The translations under genes were made by a program, and so were the position numbers. A stretch of 64,000 bases of DNA from the NCBI RefSeq assembly GCF_019659805.1, contig NZ_JAIFRO010000006.1, positions 94,245-158,244 on the forward strand, written 5' to 3'. Below are positions 1 to 9,441 of this stretch, in pieces. Position 1 is the first letter of the stretch, and each line of letters opens with the position of its first letter. The notes below the pieces were generated by a model, which did not search any database, was not told the origin of the DNA, and was given only the letters and a program-made list of their open reading frames with translations. Source of the stretch: Bartonella raoultii (GTDB lineage: Bacteria; Pseudomonadota; Alphaproteobacteria; Rhizobiales; Rhizobiaceae).

Positions 1-1110
1 GATATGATCGATGGTTTATCGGTTACTGAAACAGCTGATGAATCTACGGGTATTACAAAGCGTTTGGTAATTGATTGGCGTGCTAATCCACGTGGTGCCG
101 ATTTAAAACCAGCTATCATTATTCATGCGGATAAAAAAGGTGAAAGCATTGCCAAACTTTATAAGGGAGGTGAAGCGCGGTACATGATGTCAGTAGAAAC
201 CATTCTTTCTGTTGAGCCTGGTGCTCATGTTAAGGCAGGAGATGTTATTGCGCGCTTACCAATGGAAAGTGCTAAGACAAAAGATATTACGGGTGGTCTA
301 CCACGTGTTGCAGAGCTTTTTGAAGCACGGCGTCCCAAAGATCATGCAATCATTGCCGAAGTCAGTGGTACAATTCGCTTCGGTCGTGGTTATAAAAACA
401 AGCGCCGTATTATCATTGAGCCCAATGATGAAACTCTTGAATCTGTAGAATATTTAATTCCAAAGGGTAAATTATTTCATTTTCAAGAAGGCGATCAAAT
501 TGAAAAGGGTGATTATATCCTTGATGGTAATCCAGCTCCTCATGATATCTTGGCAATTAAGGGTGTTGAAGCTTTGGCATCTTATCTTGTTAATGAAATT
601 CAAGAAGTTTATCGTTTGCAGGGTGTTCTCATTAATGACAAACATATTGAAGTGATTGTTCGTCAGATGTTGCAAAAAGTTGAAATTACTGAATCAGGGG
701 ATTCTGGTTATATTCCAGGTGATAATGTTGATCGCATTGAATTAGATGAAATTAATGATAATCTCATTGCCGAAGGAAAAAAACCAGCATCGGGTAATCC
801 TATTCTTCTTGGGATTACAAAGGCATCTCTTCAAACACCTTCCTTTATTTCAGCCGCATCATTTCAGGAAACAACACGGGTACTCACGGAAGCTGCGGTT
901 TCTGGAAAGATTGATACTTTGCAAGGCCTTAAAGAAAATGTTATTGTCGGTCGTCTTATCCCTGCAGGTACAGGGGGGACGATTGCCCAAATTCGCCGTA
1001 TTGCTGCTGTACGCGATGATTTGATTGTTGATGAGCGCCGTAAATCTAGTAATAATGAAGCGGCTAAGGCTATGTTAACAAATATGAGAACTGAAGCAGC
1101 AGCTGAATAG
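1..1110 (+). CDS. rpoC: DNA-directed RNA polymerase subunit beta' (C-terminal part)
   Basis: This is the C-terminal 369 codons of the RNA polymerase beta' subunit; the reading frame is open from base 1, so the gene starts outside the window. The fragment contains the late beta' blocks seen across bacteria, including the [15 protein letters not shown] segment (about residues 95-109) and the [13 protein letters not shown] and [35 protein letters not shown] trigger-loop-proximal region near residues 240-300. The protein ends in a short Ala/Glu-rich tail. Beta' forms the catalytic cleft with RpoB, which should lie just upstream. The stop at 1108-1110 is followed 26 bp later by a strong terminator, so this is the end of the rpoBC transcription unit. 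The identification is secure; only the 3' part can be judged here. Confidence 0.98.
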   Translation, partial: DMIDGLSVTETADESTGITKRLVIDWRANPRGADLKPAIIIHADKKGESIAKLYKGGEARYMMSVETILSVEPGAHVKAGDVIARLPMESAKTKDITGGLPRVAELFEARRPKDHAIIAEVSGTIRFGRGYKNKRRIIIEPNDETLESVEYLIPKGKLFHFQEGDQIEKGDYILDGNPAPHDILAIKGVEALASYLVNEIQEVYRLQGVLINDKHIEVIVRQMLQKVEITESGDSGYIPGDNVDRIELDEINDNLIAEGKKPASGNPILLGITKASLQTPSFISAASFQETTRVLTEAAVSGKIDTLQGLKENVIVGRLIPAGTGGTIAQIRRIAAVRDDLIVDERRKSSNNEAAKAMLTNMRTEAAAE

Positions 1111-1136
1111 TTTAGATTTTTAGAATAAGTCATATA

Positions 1137-1167
1137 AAAACGTCTGAATGTTACATTCAGACGTTTT
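1137..1167 (+). terminator. Rho-independent terminator of rpoC
   Basis: A perfect 10-bp inverted repeat (CGTCTGAATG / CATTCAGACG) with a 3-nt loop at 1141-1163 is extended by A/T pairs and followed by TTTT. It lies 26 bp after the rpoC stop codon. Confidence 0.9.
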
Positions 1168-1935
1168 ACTAGGATATTCAGTAAAAACTAAAGCGATATC
1201 ATAACTTATGATAAAATATTTTTTCTGTAAAATAATGCTTGTATAAAGATTTATATTTTTTATATAAAAATGCAGGACAGTAGAGAATAAACATTAACTA
1301 AATTTATAAAAAATAGATAGATTTTTGATAAAAGAATAAGCAAATATAAAGAGATATTATTCAATTGCCTAATTAACAAAAAAATCAAAAACTGCTTGGA
1401 TTTTTGTGTTCTTATAAAGAAGAAGGATTTCTTAGGCATTAGTGTAGTAGCGTACATTTTGATATAAGAATACATCATCATAAATTAAAATAAATTTTTA
1501 AAAGAGTTAAATTTTCTTTCTTAGAAAGATCTGATATGTTGATGATGTGGCTGGTAAACCACCTCATGATAATAAAAAGCTTAAGAAAATAATTATAGGA
1601 GTTTATAAAACAGCCTATTTTGCGATAGATGTAGCAAAATATTGATGAGATTTTGTATGATTTAGAACATATTGCGAAGGCTTTTAAAAGTTTAGCGAAT
1701 TGGGAGTTAACTATTAATTTTAGAGTTTATTTTCTCATTTTCGGTGTGTTTCTTATTCATAAATAAAGAAAAGCTGTATTATTCTTTAATAAGAGGCATT
1801 GATAGGCTATAAAACCTATAAGTTATTCAAAGTTTTACTGGAAATAAAGGGAGTGCGAAACTGTTTTCGCAGAATATTGGCTTTGAATGCGTATATAATG
1901 ATATCCAAATTCATCTTTGAAAGAGAAAGTAAAAA
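1168..1935. other. 768-bp AT-rich non-coding gap
   Basis: No convincing gene is present. The only longer open frame, 73 codons on the - strand at 1260-1481, is low in complexity and has no recognisable domain. Two adjacent + strand fragments at 1535-1766 might be the remnant of a broken gene and are listed separately. The rest is AT-rich, with many stops in all frames. The nitroreductase promoter presumably lies in the last 100 bp, but no clear -35/-10 pair stands out. Confidence 0.6.
1535..1766 (+). pseudogene. Possible decayed gene fragment with a frameshift
   Basis: Two open stretches lie head to tail on the + strand in different frames. The first runs from 1535 to a TGA at 1643 and contains DDVAGKPPHDNKKLKK. 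The second runs from about 1638 to a TAA at 1764 and contains NIDEILYDLEHIAKAFKSL. They overlap by a few bases, which is what one indel in a former gene would give. Neither has a good start codon with a ribosome binding site. I do not recognise the family. In sequence this AT-rich, open runs of 36 and 42 codons are only mild evidence, so chance is a real alternative. Confidence 0.22.
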
Positions 1936-2625
1936 ATGACAGTTTCTCCTAATGATATTTTTCAATCTATTTTATCGCGAAAATCAATTCGCGCTTTTAC
2001 TGATCAACCGGTTAGACAAGAAACAATTAAAGAAATTTTAAAACTTGCGGCTCGTGCTCCTTCTGGGACAAATATTCAGCCGTGGCAAGTGATTGTTCTT
2101 ACGGGTAGTGTGTTACAAAAGGTAGGACAAGAACTTTCACAACTTGTACTTTCAGGTGTAAAAGGAGAGCGTGAATATCATTATTATCCGCGTCAGTGGC
2201 GTGAACCTTATCTTTCAAGACGTAGAAAAGTTGGTTTGGATCTTTATAAAAGTCTTGGAATTCAGAAAGGTGATAAAGAAAAAATGCTTCATCAACAAGC
2301 GCGCAATTTTTTATTTTTTGGTGCGCCGGTAGGGCTTTTATTCACAATGGATAATGATATGGAAGTAGGAAGTTGGCTTGATTTAGGCATGTTTATGCAG
2401 ACCATTATGTTAGCAGCACGTGGGTTTGGATTAGATACATGTCCTCAAGCTGCTTTTGCCGATTATCACCAACAAATACGTACACTTTTATCAGTTCCTT
2501 CTGATCGGCATATTATTTGCGGAATGGCTCTTGGCTATCGTGATGTGAAAGCACCAGAAAACAACTTTGAAACGGAACGTGAATCCGTTGAAAATTTTGT
2601 ACGCTTTATTTCATCTTGTCCATAG
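1936..2625 (+). CDS. Nitroreductase family FMN-dependent oxidoreductase
   Basis: A 229-residue protein of the nitroreductase family, which uses FMN and NAD(P)H to reduce nitro-aromatics, quinones or related substrates in the cytoplasm. The N-terminus has the typical FMN-phosphate block SRKSIRAFTD (about residues 14-23), followed by the AARAPSGTNIQPW motif near residues 37-49. The C-terminal half has the conserved GLDTCPQAAF and CGMALGYRD stretches expected in this fold. The ATG at 1936 is preceded by a purine-rich AAAGAGAAAG that can serve as a ribosome binding site. It stands alone between two long gaps, so context does not show the substrate. Full length for the family; the fold is sure, the physiological substrate is not. 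Confidence 0.9.
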   Translation: MTVSPNDIFQSILSRKSIRAFTDQPVRQETIKEILKLAARAPSGTNIQPWQVIVLTGSVLQKVGQELSQLVLSGVKGEREYHYYPRQWREPYLSRRRKVGLDLYKSLGIQKGDKEKMLHQQARNFLFFGAPVGLLFTMDNDMEVGSWLDLGMFMQTIMLAARGFGLDTCPQAAFADYHQQIRTLLSVPSDRHIICGMALGYRDVKAPENNFETERESVENFVRFISSCP

Positions 2626-2774
2626 GATATTCGTTATTGGATAAATTTTATGTTTTTTGCGTATTAAAATAAAAATCTTCAGTGAGAATCTCCATTTTAA
2701 TATTGCATGTTAACATTTATTTTACTACGTTTGGAATAGTAATAAAAATGATTATCAATTTATGAAGGTTGCCT

Positions 2775-2870
2775 ATGGAAAGCGCTATAGAAAGAAAGTG
2801 TTGGATGGTAGCAAGACGAGCGACGTTCGTATTTATTTCTGTCATTTTTTTGGTTTACCTTACAGTTTGA
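2775..2870 (+). CDS. Candidate 31-residue single-pass membrane protein
   Basis: A short open frame in the gap between the nitroreductase and sdaA. It begins with ATG at 2775, preceded by GAAGG at 2764-2768, about 6 bp upstream. It encodes a charged N-terminus (MESAIERKCWMVARRA) followed by a hydrophobic stretch (TFVFISVIFLVYLTV) ending at the TGA. A positively charged segment before one transmembrane helix matches the look of small bacterial membrane proteins. I do not recognise a family. The codon content is less AT-rich than the surrounding gap. It could still be chance. Confidence 0.35.
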   Translation: MESAIERKCWMVARRATFVFISVIFLVYLTV

Positions 2871-2934
2871 TTTTAAAGAGGACAAAAGCAATAAAAAGTG
2901 TATACTCGAACTATAATTAGTTTTGAGGTGGTAC

Positions 2935-4332
2935 GTGTTTTTATCTGTTTTTGAGCTTTTTAAAATTGGTATTGGTCCTTCTAGTTCACATACAATGGGA
3001 CCAATGACAGCTGCTAATATGTTTTTGCAAGAGATTCTTGCACAAAAAAAATCACAGTCATCTGTTGGCGAAGTTTCTCATATACGTGTTTATCTTCATG
3101 GCTCTTTGGCTTTTACAGGAGTGGGACATGCTACAGATAAGGCGGTTATGTTAGGGCTTTTAGGAGAGGAGGCTTCTACGATAGATCCTGATTGTATGAA
3201 GTCCTTACTAGAAAAGGTTACACGTGAGAAAAAAGTGCAACCAAAGGGACATCCTGCTTATCTGTTTGATTCAAAAACTGATCTTATCTTTGAGCGAAAG
3301 AAAGTTCTCCCTGGACATGCTAATGGGCTGGCATTTGAAGGGCTTGATGCCAATAAAAATATTTTGTTGCGGCAGATTTATTATTCTATCGGTGGGGGAT
3401 TTGTTGTGACTGAGGATGAATTAAGCCAGATGAATACTAAGACAGAAACAGAAATGGAGAAGGTTCCATATCCTTTTAACTCCGCACGTGAAATGTTATC
3501 AATGGCAAAAAAATCAGGACTTTCCATTGCTGAAATGAAGCGTATAAATGAAGAAACTAAGATGGAACGTTCTGTTCTTGATAGGGGGCTTGATAAAATT
3601 TTTTCAGCTATGACAAGTTGTATTGATAGGGGACTTTCACAAGAAGGTGTGTTGCCAGGTGGGTTGCATGTTTTGAGGCGTGCCAAAAAGCTACATGAAA
3701 CCCTTTTAGAAAATCGAAAGAAAAATCATAATTATCCACTTTTAGCAAATGATTGGCTTTCTGTATATGCTATGGCTGTTAATGAGGAGAATGCAGCCGG
3801 TGGTCGTGTTGTTACAGCACCAACAAATGGTGCAGCTGGTGTTGTGCCGGCAGTTTTGCGTTACTATCTTCAGTTTAATGATGCTTCAGATCGAGAAGGA
3901 ATACATAATTTTTTATTAACGGCAGCAGCTATCGGTGGTGTTATTAAACATAATGCTTCTATTTCTGGCGCAGAAGTTGGTTGTCAAGGTGAAGTTGGAG
4001 CAGCATCTTCAATGGCAGCAGCGGGATTAACCGCAGCATTAGGGGGGACACCGGCTCAAATTGAGAATGCAGCAGAGATTGCACTTGAGCACCATTTGGG
4101 AATGACCTGTGATCCAGTTGCTGGTCTTGTACAAGTCCCTTGTATTGAGCGTAATGCAATGGGAGCAGTTAAGGCTGTAACGGCTTCTTCTCTTGCTCTG
4201 TATGGTAATGGAGATCATTTTGTTTCTCTTGATGCTTGTATAGAAACAATGCGCCAAACAGGACAAGATATGAGTGAACGCTATAAGGAAACAAGTCAAG
4301 GTGGTTTAGCAGTTAATGCAATATCTTGTTAA
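2935..4332 (+). CDS. sdaA: L-serine ammonia-lyase (iron-sulfur dependent)
   Basis: Single-chain L-serine dehydratase (465 residues), which deaminates L-serine to pyruvate and ammonia with a 4Fe-4S cluster. The N-terminal domain opens with the family signature [20 protein letters not shown], and the C-terminal catalytic domain carries [28 protein letters not shown] and [19 protein letters not shown]. The last two motifs supply cysteines expected to bind the cluster. I chose GTG at 2935, which gives the usual family N-terminus [12 protein letters not shown] and has GAGGTG at 2925-2930 as ribosome binding site; a TTG at 2923 is possible but would place the site inside the gene. It stands alone and feeds serine carbon into pyruvate. 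Length is normal for the fused (E. coli SdaA-like) type. Confidence 0.95.
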   Translation: MFLSVFELFKIGIGPSSSHTMGPMTAANMFLQEILAQKKSQSSVGEVSHIRVYLHGSLAFTGVGHATDKAVMLGLLGEEASTIDPDCMKSLLEKVTREKKVQPKGHPAYLFDSKTDLIFERKKVLPGHANGLAFEGLDANKNILLRQIYYSIGGGFVVTEDELSQMNTKTETEMEKVPYPFNSAREMLSMAKKSGLSIAEMKRINEETKMERSVLDRGLDKIFSAMTSCIDRGLSQEGVLPGGLHVLRRAKKLHETLLENRKKNHNYPLLANDWLSVYAMAVNEENAAGGRVVTAPTNGAAGVVPAVLRYYLQFNDASDREGIHNFLLTAAAIGGVIKHNASISGAEVGCQGEVGAASSMAAAGLTAALGGTPAQIENAAEIALEHHLGMTCDPVAGLVQVPCIERNAMGAVKAVTASSLALYGNGDHFVSLDACIETMRQTGQDMSERYKETSQGGLAVNAISC

Positions 4333-4795
4333 TGTACAAAAATGTTTCATCTGGATAAATTCTTTACGGGGTATTTATCGATGAGGATTTATATGTTCAA
4401 ATTATTTTGTGTATTTTTAAAATATAATTTTAGAAAAAAGATTTAAGCAATTTTGTATAATGCTTTTGTTGTTTAAGGGGGAAAGCGACGAAGATTTTCT
4501 TCACAAGATTACTTACGCTTATATTTAAGAGGGGAAGTATATATATGATAAAGCACATTTATTATTATGAATTGTTACTAATAACAATCTTGGGTATGTG
4601 ATCATCAAAACGAGATAATATACACAATTTACGGTATCTTGAAAAGAACAGCTAAAGACATTTATTGAAGAATTTAAATAAAAAGTTATACTACCATTCT
4701 TATAGATTTAAGAAAAATGTATACTTATTATTGAGTTTTCAAAGTTTTATAGGCAATATATAAATATTTTTACTCGCAGAAGAATTTTTGTAAAA
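4333..4795. other. 463-bp gap between convergent genes
   Basis: The gap lies between sdaA (+) and the small - strand gene at 4796. A 7-bp inverted repeat GATAAAT/ATTTATC at 4354-4379 sits 21 bp after the sdaA stop but has no T-tract, so it is at best a weak terminator. No open frame of note was found. Confidence 0.5.
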
Positions 4796-5074
4796 TTAGA
4801 CATTTGTTGCACCAAGACGAATTTTAATAGGTACATTACCGGTTTGGCTTGCAACGCGTAAATGAATACGCACAGGAGGCATAAGAAGACGGCGATTTCG
4901 TGTTGTTTGGCAAATCAAAAGATTGACAAGAGATTGGGTATCTAAAGTCGCAGGAGTATATTTTAAGTTTGCAAGTTTTGCCGTAGAATCATGAAAAGAA
5001 CGCAGTGAGAGGAGGGGTAACTGCTTCAATAATTTTTCTTTTTCAGGAGATGAAGCAAGAGCATTATCTGTCAT
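4796..5074 (-). CDS. Conserved-looking hypothetical protein, 92 residues
   Basis: A 92-residue soluble-looking protein with no signal peptide or membrane segment. I do not recognise the family. The C-terminal third (LLMPPVRIHLRVASQTGNVP and onward) is rich in alternating hydrophobic and basic residues and could form beta strands. The ATG at 5074 has an AGGA ribosome binding site (TTAGGATAGTATC upstream). It starts 31 bp after the stop of the D,D-carboxypeptidase gene on the same strand, so the two are probably cotranscribed. A role linked to the cell wall is only a guess from position. Confidence 0.7.
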   Translation of the reverse strand: MTDNALASSPEKEKLLKQLPLLSLRSFHDSTAKLANLKYTPATLDTQSLVNLLICQTTRNRRLLMPPVRIHLRVASQTGNVPIKIRLGATNV

Positions 5075-5105
5075 GATACTATCCTAACGCAAAATTCAAA
5101 AACTT

Positions 5106-6461
5106 TTAATAAGCTACAGTATAGCAGTTAAAATTTGCTTTCTTTAATGTGGAACAAGCATTGAATGCAGCTTTTTTTGATTGAAAACCTATAAAGCGTG
5201 CACGATAATAACGGCGTCCACTTTTTTCAAATAGTTGCATATGTGAAGAGGCATGTTTTAAAGAAGAATATGCTGTATTCTTTGCTTTTAAAAGAAGAGT
5301 TTTTGCCTGTTCTTTACTGGGAAGAGAGCCAATTTGAACGGCCCATTGGGTATTTGTAGAGAGAGAGGCTGTAAGAATTTTATTTGTTTGAACAGAGATA
5401 TCTTTTTGGGGATTTGGGATTGGTATAATCGCTTGGTTGACAGCAGCTATTGCTGTATTGGAATCTCTGGGTTCTTCTGCAAATGCTGTTAACATAGTAG
5501 AAATTTCATCATCAAAATCGGTTGGATCTGCTTTAACGGCTGGTATGGGAATATTAGCACCAGTAGGTAAGCTGTAGTGTGCAGAGGCTATTAAATGTTC
5601 ATGACTCTTCATACGGCTCGCTTGTGGCAAATATTTGTTTAATAATTTTGTCATATGTTGATCACGTGCGGTAGCTGATTTGCCTCCCATAACAACAGCA
5701 ACAATAGAGCGTCCTTCAAGGCGCATGGAGGTTGCTAAATTCGAGCCGGACATTTGTGTATAGCCTGTTTTAATTCCATCAACGCCTTTCATAATTTTAA
5801 CGAGTTTATTATGGCTATTAATAGTATGTCCGTGGAAAATAAAACTTTTTATTTTGAATAGTTTGTACTGTTTTGGAAAATGTTTACGCAGAGCTAATGC
5901 TAAAATAGCCATATCTCGTGCAGTGGAATAATTATGTACATCTGGAAGTCCTGAAGCATTTGCAAAATGTGTATGTAACATACCAAGTTTACGAGCTTTA
6001 GCTGTCATTATTCGCGCAAATTTTTTTTCATTTCCACCAAGATATTCAGCAATGGCACTTGCAACATCATTGGCTGATCTTGTAATAAGCGCTTTAGCTG
6101 CTGCTTCTACAGAAATTGTTTGGCCAGCTTTAAAGCCAATTTTTGTTGGGGGACGTGTTGCAGCATAATGTGAGACAGGAATTGGTGTATTTGGTGTCAC
6201 ACGACGCATATTCATCGCTTCAAAAAGTATGAATAGAGTCATCATTTTTGTCAAAGAAGCAGGATAACGTTTTAGTGATGCATTGGCTTGGAATAAAGTT
6301 TTTCCTGTATTTGCATCTATAACAATAGCAGCATACTTATCAGGATATGCTTCTTGAGGAGTAGTAGATGCCCAAGAGGAAGCATAAGAAAGGGATAAAA
6401 CAACAAAAGAAATTGCTATCTTTTTATAAAAACGTATAATTTTAAAGCAGTTAATATACAC
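5106..6461 (-). CDS. D-alanyl-D-alanine carboxypeptidase with C-terminal SPOR domain
   Basis: A 451-residue periplasmic penicillin-binding protein of the DacA/DacF (peptidase S11) type, which trims the terminal D-Ala from peptidoglycan stem peptides. The N-terminal hydrophobic segment (residues about 13-32, ending in ASSWAS) is a signal peptide. The three active-site motifs are intact: SLTK at 69-72 with the nucleophilic serine, SAN at 129-131, and KTG at 231-233. The region from about 370 to the end resembles a SPOR domain (WAVQIGSLPSKEQAKTLL and a YYRARFIGF strand), which binds denuded glycan at division sites. It is followed by a 92-residue unknown gene in the same direction and diverges from clpS; the 240-bp intergenic region must hold both promoters. 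S11 enzymes with SPOR domains are common in Rhizobiales. Confidence 0.93.
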   Translation of the reverse strand: MYINCFKIIRFYKKIAISFVVLSLSYASSWASTTPQEAYPDKYAAIVIDANTGKTLFQANASLKRYPASLTKMMTLFILFEAMNMRRVTPNTPIPVSHYAATRPPTKIGFKAGQTISVEAAAKALITRSANDVASAIAEYLGGNEKKFARIMTAKARKLGMLHTHFANASGLPDVHNYSTARDMAILALALRKHFPKQYKLFKIKSFIFHGHTINSHNKLVKIMKGVDGIKTGYTQMSGSNLATSMRLEGRSIVAVVMGGKSATARDQHMTKLLNKYLPQASRMKSHEHLIASAHYSLPTGANIPIPAVKADPTDFDDEISTMLTAFAEEPRDSNTAIAAVNQAIIPIPNPQKDISVQTNKILTASLSTNTQWAVQIGSLPSKEQAKTLLLKAKNTAYSSLKHASSHMQLFEKSGRRYYRARFIGFQSKKAAFNACSTLKKANFNCYTVAY

Positions 6462-6701
6462 TTGCAGTATCCTATTTCTCCATTAGCCTTTTAAATACTG
6501 TAAAGCTCCTTTGTTCTAAAGCTTATGAATATAATTTAGATTAATGATATTACTAATTTGTTTACAGAAATTATTTTGTGGTTTTTCATATTTGACCTAA
6601 TCTAACCATATAAAAAAGTTTTCTTCTTTTTTATACAAACTGGTATTGTAATAGTTACAAAAGAACTTAAGATTAACAAAGAATGTGCTGCACAGGAAAC
6701 G

Positions 6702-7076
6702 ATGATGGTACAGAAGCTCACAATAAACCCCATAGTCCCTATTATGCACAATAAAAAGGGCAATAATTGGGATGAAAAGAGATATAACTCTACTATAATA
6801 CCTAAAATGAGTTCCAAATTGCGCAAGCCTAAGCTTTATCGCGTATTTTTACTTAATGATGATTATACACCGATGGATTTCGTTGTTTTTGTTTTGCAGA
6901 GTTTTTTTAAAAAAAGTTTCGGAGAAGCAACGCGTATTATGTTAAATATTCATCATGTTGGGGTAGGAGAATGTGGAATTTATAGTTATGAAGTTGCTGA
7001 AATGAAAGTAATGCAAGTGAGGGAATGCGCACATCAAAATGAACATCCGTTACAATGTGTAATGGAATGGAAGTGA
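6702..7076 (+). CDS. clpS: ATP-dependent Clp protease adaptor ClpS
   Basis: ClpS delivers N-degron substrates to the ClpAP protease. The core is clear: KPKLYRVFLLNDDYTPMDFV, then FVLQSFFKKSFGEATRIM and the VGECGIYSYEVAEMKV segment, which together form the peptide-binding pocket and the ClpA-binding face. The protein is 124 residues, with a longer N-terminal extension (about 45 residues before the core) than the short E. coli form; such extensions occur in alphaproteobacteria. The ATG at 6702 (or 6705) has AGGA about 6 bp upstream. It is followed after 6 bp by clpA, so the two form an operon, which supports the function. Confidence 0.96.
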   Translation: MMVQKLTINPIVPIMHNKKGNNWDEKRYNSTIIPKMSSKLRKPKLYRVFLLNDDYTPMDFVVFVLQSFFKKSFGEATRIMLNIHHVGVGECGIYSYEVAEMKVMQVRECAHQNEHPLQCVMEWK

Positions 7077-7082
7077 GGGATT

Positions 7083-9434
7083 ATGCCATCTTTTACACCT
7101 AGTTTGGAAGAAGTGTTGCATCGCGCTTTAACGATTGCTACTCAAGAACGGCATGAATATGCAACATTAGAACATCTGCTTCTTGCTCTATTAGATGATG
7201 TGGATGCAAATTCAGTTATTCGCGCTTGTCAAGTAGATGTAGAAGAGTTACGAGAACGTTTAACAAATTATATCCAGTCAGAATTAGATGCACAAATTAA
7301 AACGAATGAGGATACAAAACCGACGACATTTTTTCAGCGGGTTATCCAACGTGCTGTCATTCATGCCCAATCAGCTGGAAAAGACGAGGTTTCTGGAGCA
7401 AATGTTCTTGTTGCGATTTTTTCTGAACGAGAAAGTCATGCGGCCTATTTTCTTCAAGAGATGGGAATGACACGCTATGATGCTGTACGTTTTATTTCAC
7501 ATGGTATCACACATGATGATGGATTATCTATGTTGCTTGAGGGGCTGGAAGAGCAATTAGATCAGCAAGTTTCGGATCATGGTGAAAAGATAATTAGTGC
7601 ACTGACTGCTTATTGTGTTGACCTTAACTGTAAAGCGCGCAATGGAAAAATTGATTTATTAATTGGTCGTGAAAAAGAAGTTTCACGCATGATTCAAGTT
7701 TTATGCCGAAGATCAAAAAATAATCCACTGTTAGTTGGAGATCCTGGAGTTGGAAAAACTGCGATCATTGAAGGGTTGGCAAAACGTATTGTTGATGGGC
7801 AAGTACCTGAAGTGTTATCAAATGTAACGATATTTTCTCTTGATATGGGGGGGCTTGTTGCCGGTACACGCTATCGTGGTGACTTTGAAGAACGGCTAAA
7901 GCAAATTATTAAAGAATTTGAACAGTATCCAAATGCCATTTTATTTATTGATGAAATTCATACATTGATCGGGGCAGGGGCTACATTGGGGAGCAATATG
8001 GATGCGGCAAATCTTTTGAAACCTGCATTATCCTCCGGAACTATTCGATGTATTGGTTCGACAACTTATAGAGAATATCGTAAAGTTTTTGAACAAGATA
8101 GGGCTTTAGAGCGCCGTTTTCAAAAAATTGATATTAATGAGCCTTCCATTACCGATGCAATTCAAATTTTACAGGGATTGAAGCCTTACTTTGAGACTTT
8201 TCATCAAATTAAATATACCGATGAGGCCATGAAAGCATCTGTAGAATTATCCTCACGTTATATGATTGATCGTCGATTACCTGATAAAGCAATTGATGTT
8301 GTTGATGAAAGTGGAGCAGCACAAAAGCTTTTGCCAAAAAAACAACGAAAAAAAAGTATAGGTGTTAAAGAAATTGAAGCGACTGTTGCGACTATGGCAA
8401 GGATTCCACCCAAAACAGTTTCTAGAAATGATCAAAAAGTGCTTAGCAAACTTGAAAGAGAACTCAAGCATGTTGTTTATGGACAAGATCAAGCAATTGC
8501 AGCATTGGTATCATCCATTAAATTGGCGCGAGCAGGATTACGAGAATCAGATAAACCAATAGGAAATTATTTATTTTCAGGCCCCACAGGTGTAGGAAAA
8601 ACGGAAGTTGCAAAACAGCTTGCCTCCTCTTTAGGTGTTAAACTTTTGCGTTTTGATATGTCAGAATATATGGAGCGGCATACAGTATCGCGCTTAATTG
8701 GGGCTCCTCCAGGTTATATAGGATTTGATCAAGGAGGGCTTCTTACAGATGCGGTTGATCAGAGTCCTCATGCCATTTTATTGCTAGATGAGATTGAGAA
8801 AGCACATCCAGAGTTATTTAATATTTTATTACAAGTTATGGATTATGGAAAGTTAACAGATCATAACGGTAAAAAAGTTGATTTTCGAAATATTATTTTA
8901 ATTATGACAACCAATGCTGGTGCTTCAGATATGGCAAAGCCAGCTATAGGGTTTGGTAAAGTGCATCGTGATGGTGATGACGTAGAAGCGATCAATCGAA
9001 TCTTTACACCAGAGTTTCGTAATCGGTTAGATGCTATCATTCCGTTTGCACCGTTATCTCAGTTAAGCATTCACCATATTATACAGAAATTTATTTTTCA
9101 GCTTGAAGTACAACTTGCTGATCGGAAAATTTGTTTTGAATTAAGTCCTACTGCGATGGCTTGGCTTGCCAATAAAGGATATGATTCCCAGATGGGAGCA
9201 CGTCCGTTAGGTCGTGTTATACAAGAATATATTAAGAAACCATTAGCTGATGAAATTCTATTTGGAAAGTTACGTAATGGCGGCATGGTTTACGTATCAA
9301 CATCAAAGCTCAATGGGGAAAAAGAAAGGTTACAGCTAAAAGTTTCATCTTCTAATATGTCTGTTAGTTCAAAAAAAAGTAAAACGACACATTTTTCAAA
9401 AAAACGTGTCGGAAAGAAAAGCTCAACAACTTGA
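7083..9434 (+). CDS. clpA: ATP-dependent Clp protease ATP-binding subunit ClpA
   Basis: ClpA is the hexameric AAA+ unfoldase that feeds substrates into ClpP. The 783-residue protein has the Clp N-domain repeats (about 1-145), the first AAA module with Walker A GDPGVGKT near residue 217 and Walker B ILFIDEIHT, and the second module with GPTGVGKT near residue 499 and ILLLDEIEKAHP. The IGF-type ClpP-binding loop is seen as PAIGFGK around residue 620. The C-terminus has a Lys/Ser-rich tail of about 40 residues (for example SSKKSKTTHFSKKRVGKKSS) that is less conserved. It starts 6 bp after clpS. It ends 7 bp from the convergent HIT gene, leaving no room for a separate terminator. Confidence 0.97.
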   Translation: MPSFTPSLEEVLHRALTIATQERHEYATLEHLLLALLDDVDANSVIRACQVDVEELRERLTNYIQSELDAQIKTNEDTKPTTFFQRVIQRAVIHAQSAGKDEVSGANVLVAIFSERESHAAYFLQEMGMTRYDAVRFISHGITHDDGLSMLLEGLEEQLDQQVSDHGEKIISALTAYCVDLNCKARNGKIDLLIGREKEVSRMIQVLCRRSKNNPLLVGDPGVGKTAIIEGLAKRIVDGQVPEVLSNVTIFSLDMGGLVAGTRYRGDFEERLKQIIKEFEQYPNAILFIDEIHTLIGAGATLGSNMDAANLLKPALSSGTIRCIGSTTYREYRKVFEQDRALERRFQKIDINEPSITDAIQILQGLKPYFETFHQIKYTDEAMKASVELSSRYMIDRRLPDKAIDVVDESGAAQKLLPKKQRKKSIGVKEIEATVATMARIPPKTVSRNDQKVLSKLERELKHVVYGQDQAIAALVSSIKLARAGLRESDKPIGNYLFSGPTGVGKTEVAKQLASSLGVKLLRFDMSEYMERHTVSRLIGAPPGYIGFDQGGLLTDAVDQSPHAILLLDEIEKAHPELFNILLQVMDYGKLTDHNGKKVDFRNIILIMTTNAGASDMAKPAIGFGKVHRDGDDVEAINRIFTPEFRNRLDAIIPFAPLSQLSIHHIIQKFIFQLEVQLADRKICFELSPTAMAWLANKGYDSQMGARPLGRVIQEYIKKPLADEILFGKLRNGGMVYVSTSKLNGEKERLQLKVSSSNMSVSSKKSKTTHFSKKRVGKKSSTT

Positions 9435-9441
9435 AAGTATT

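Noticed and set aside
1260..1481. 73-codon open frame on the - strand in the rpoC-nitroreductase gap
   Set aside because: Low-complexity Ile/Leu/Ser/Tyr-rich translation, no ribosome binding site and no recognisable domain.
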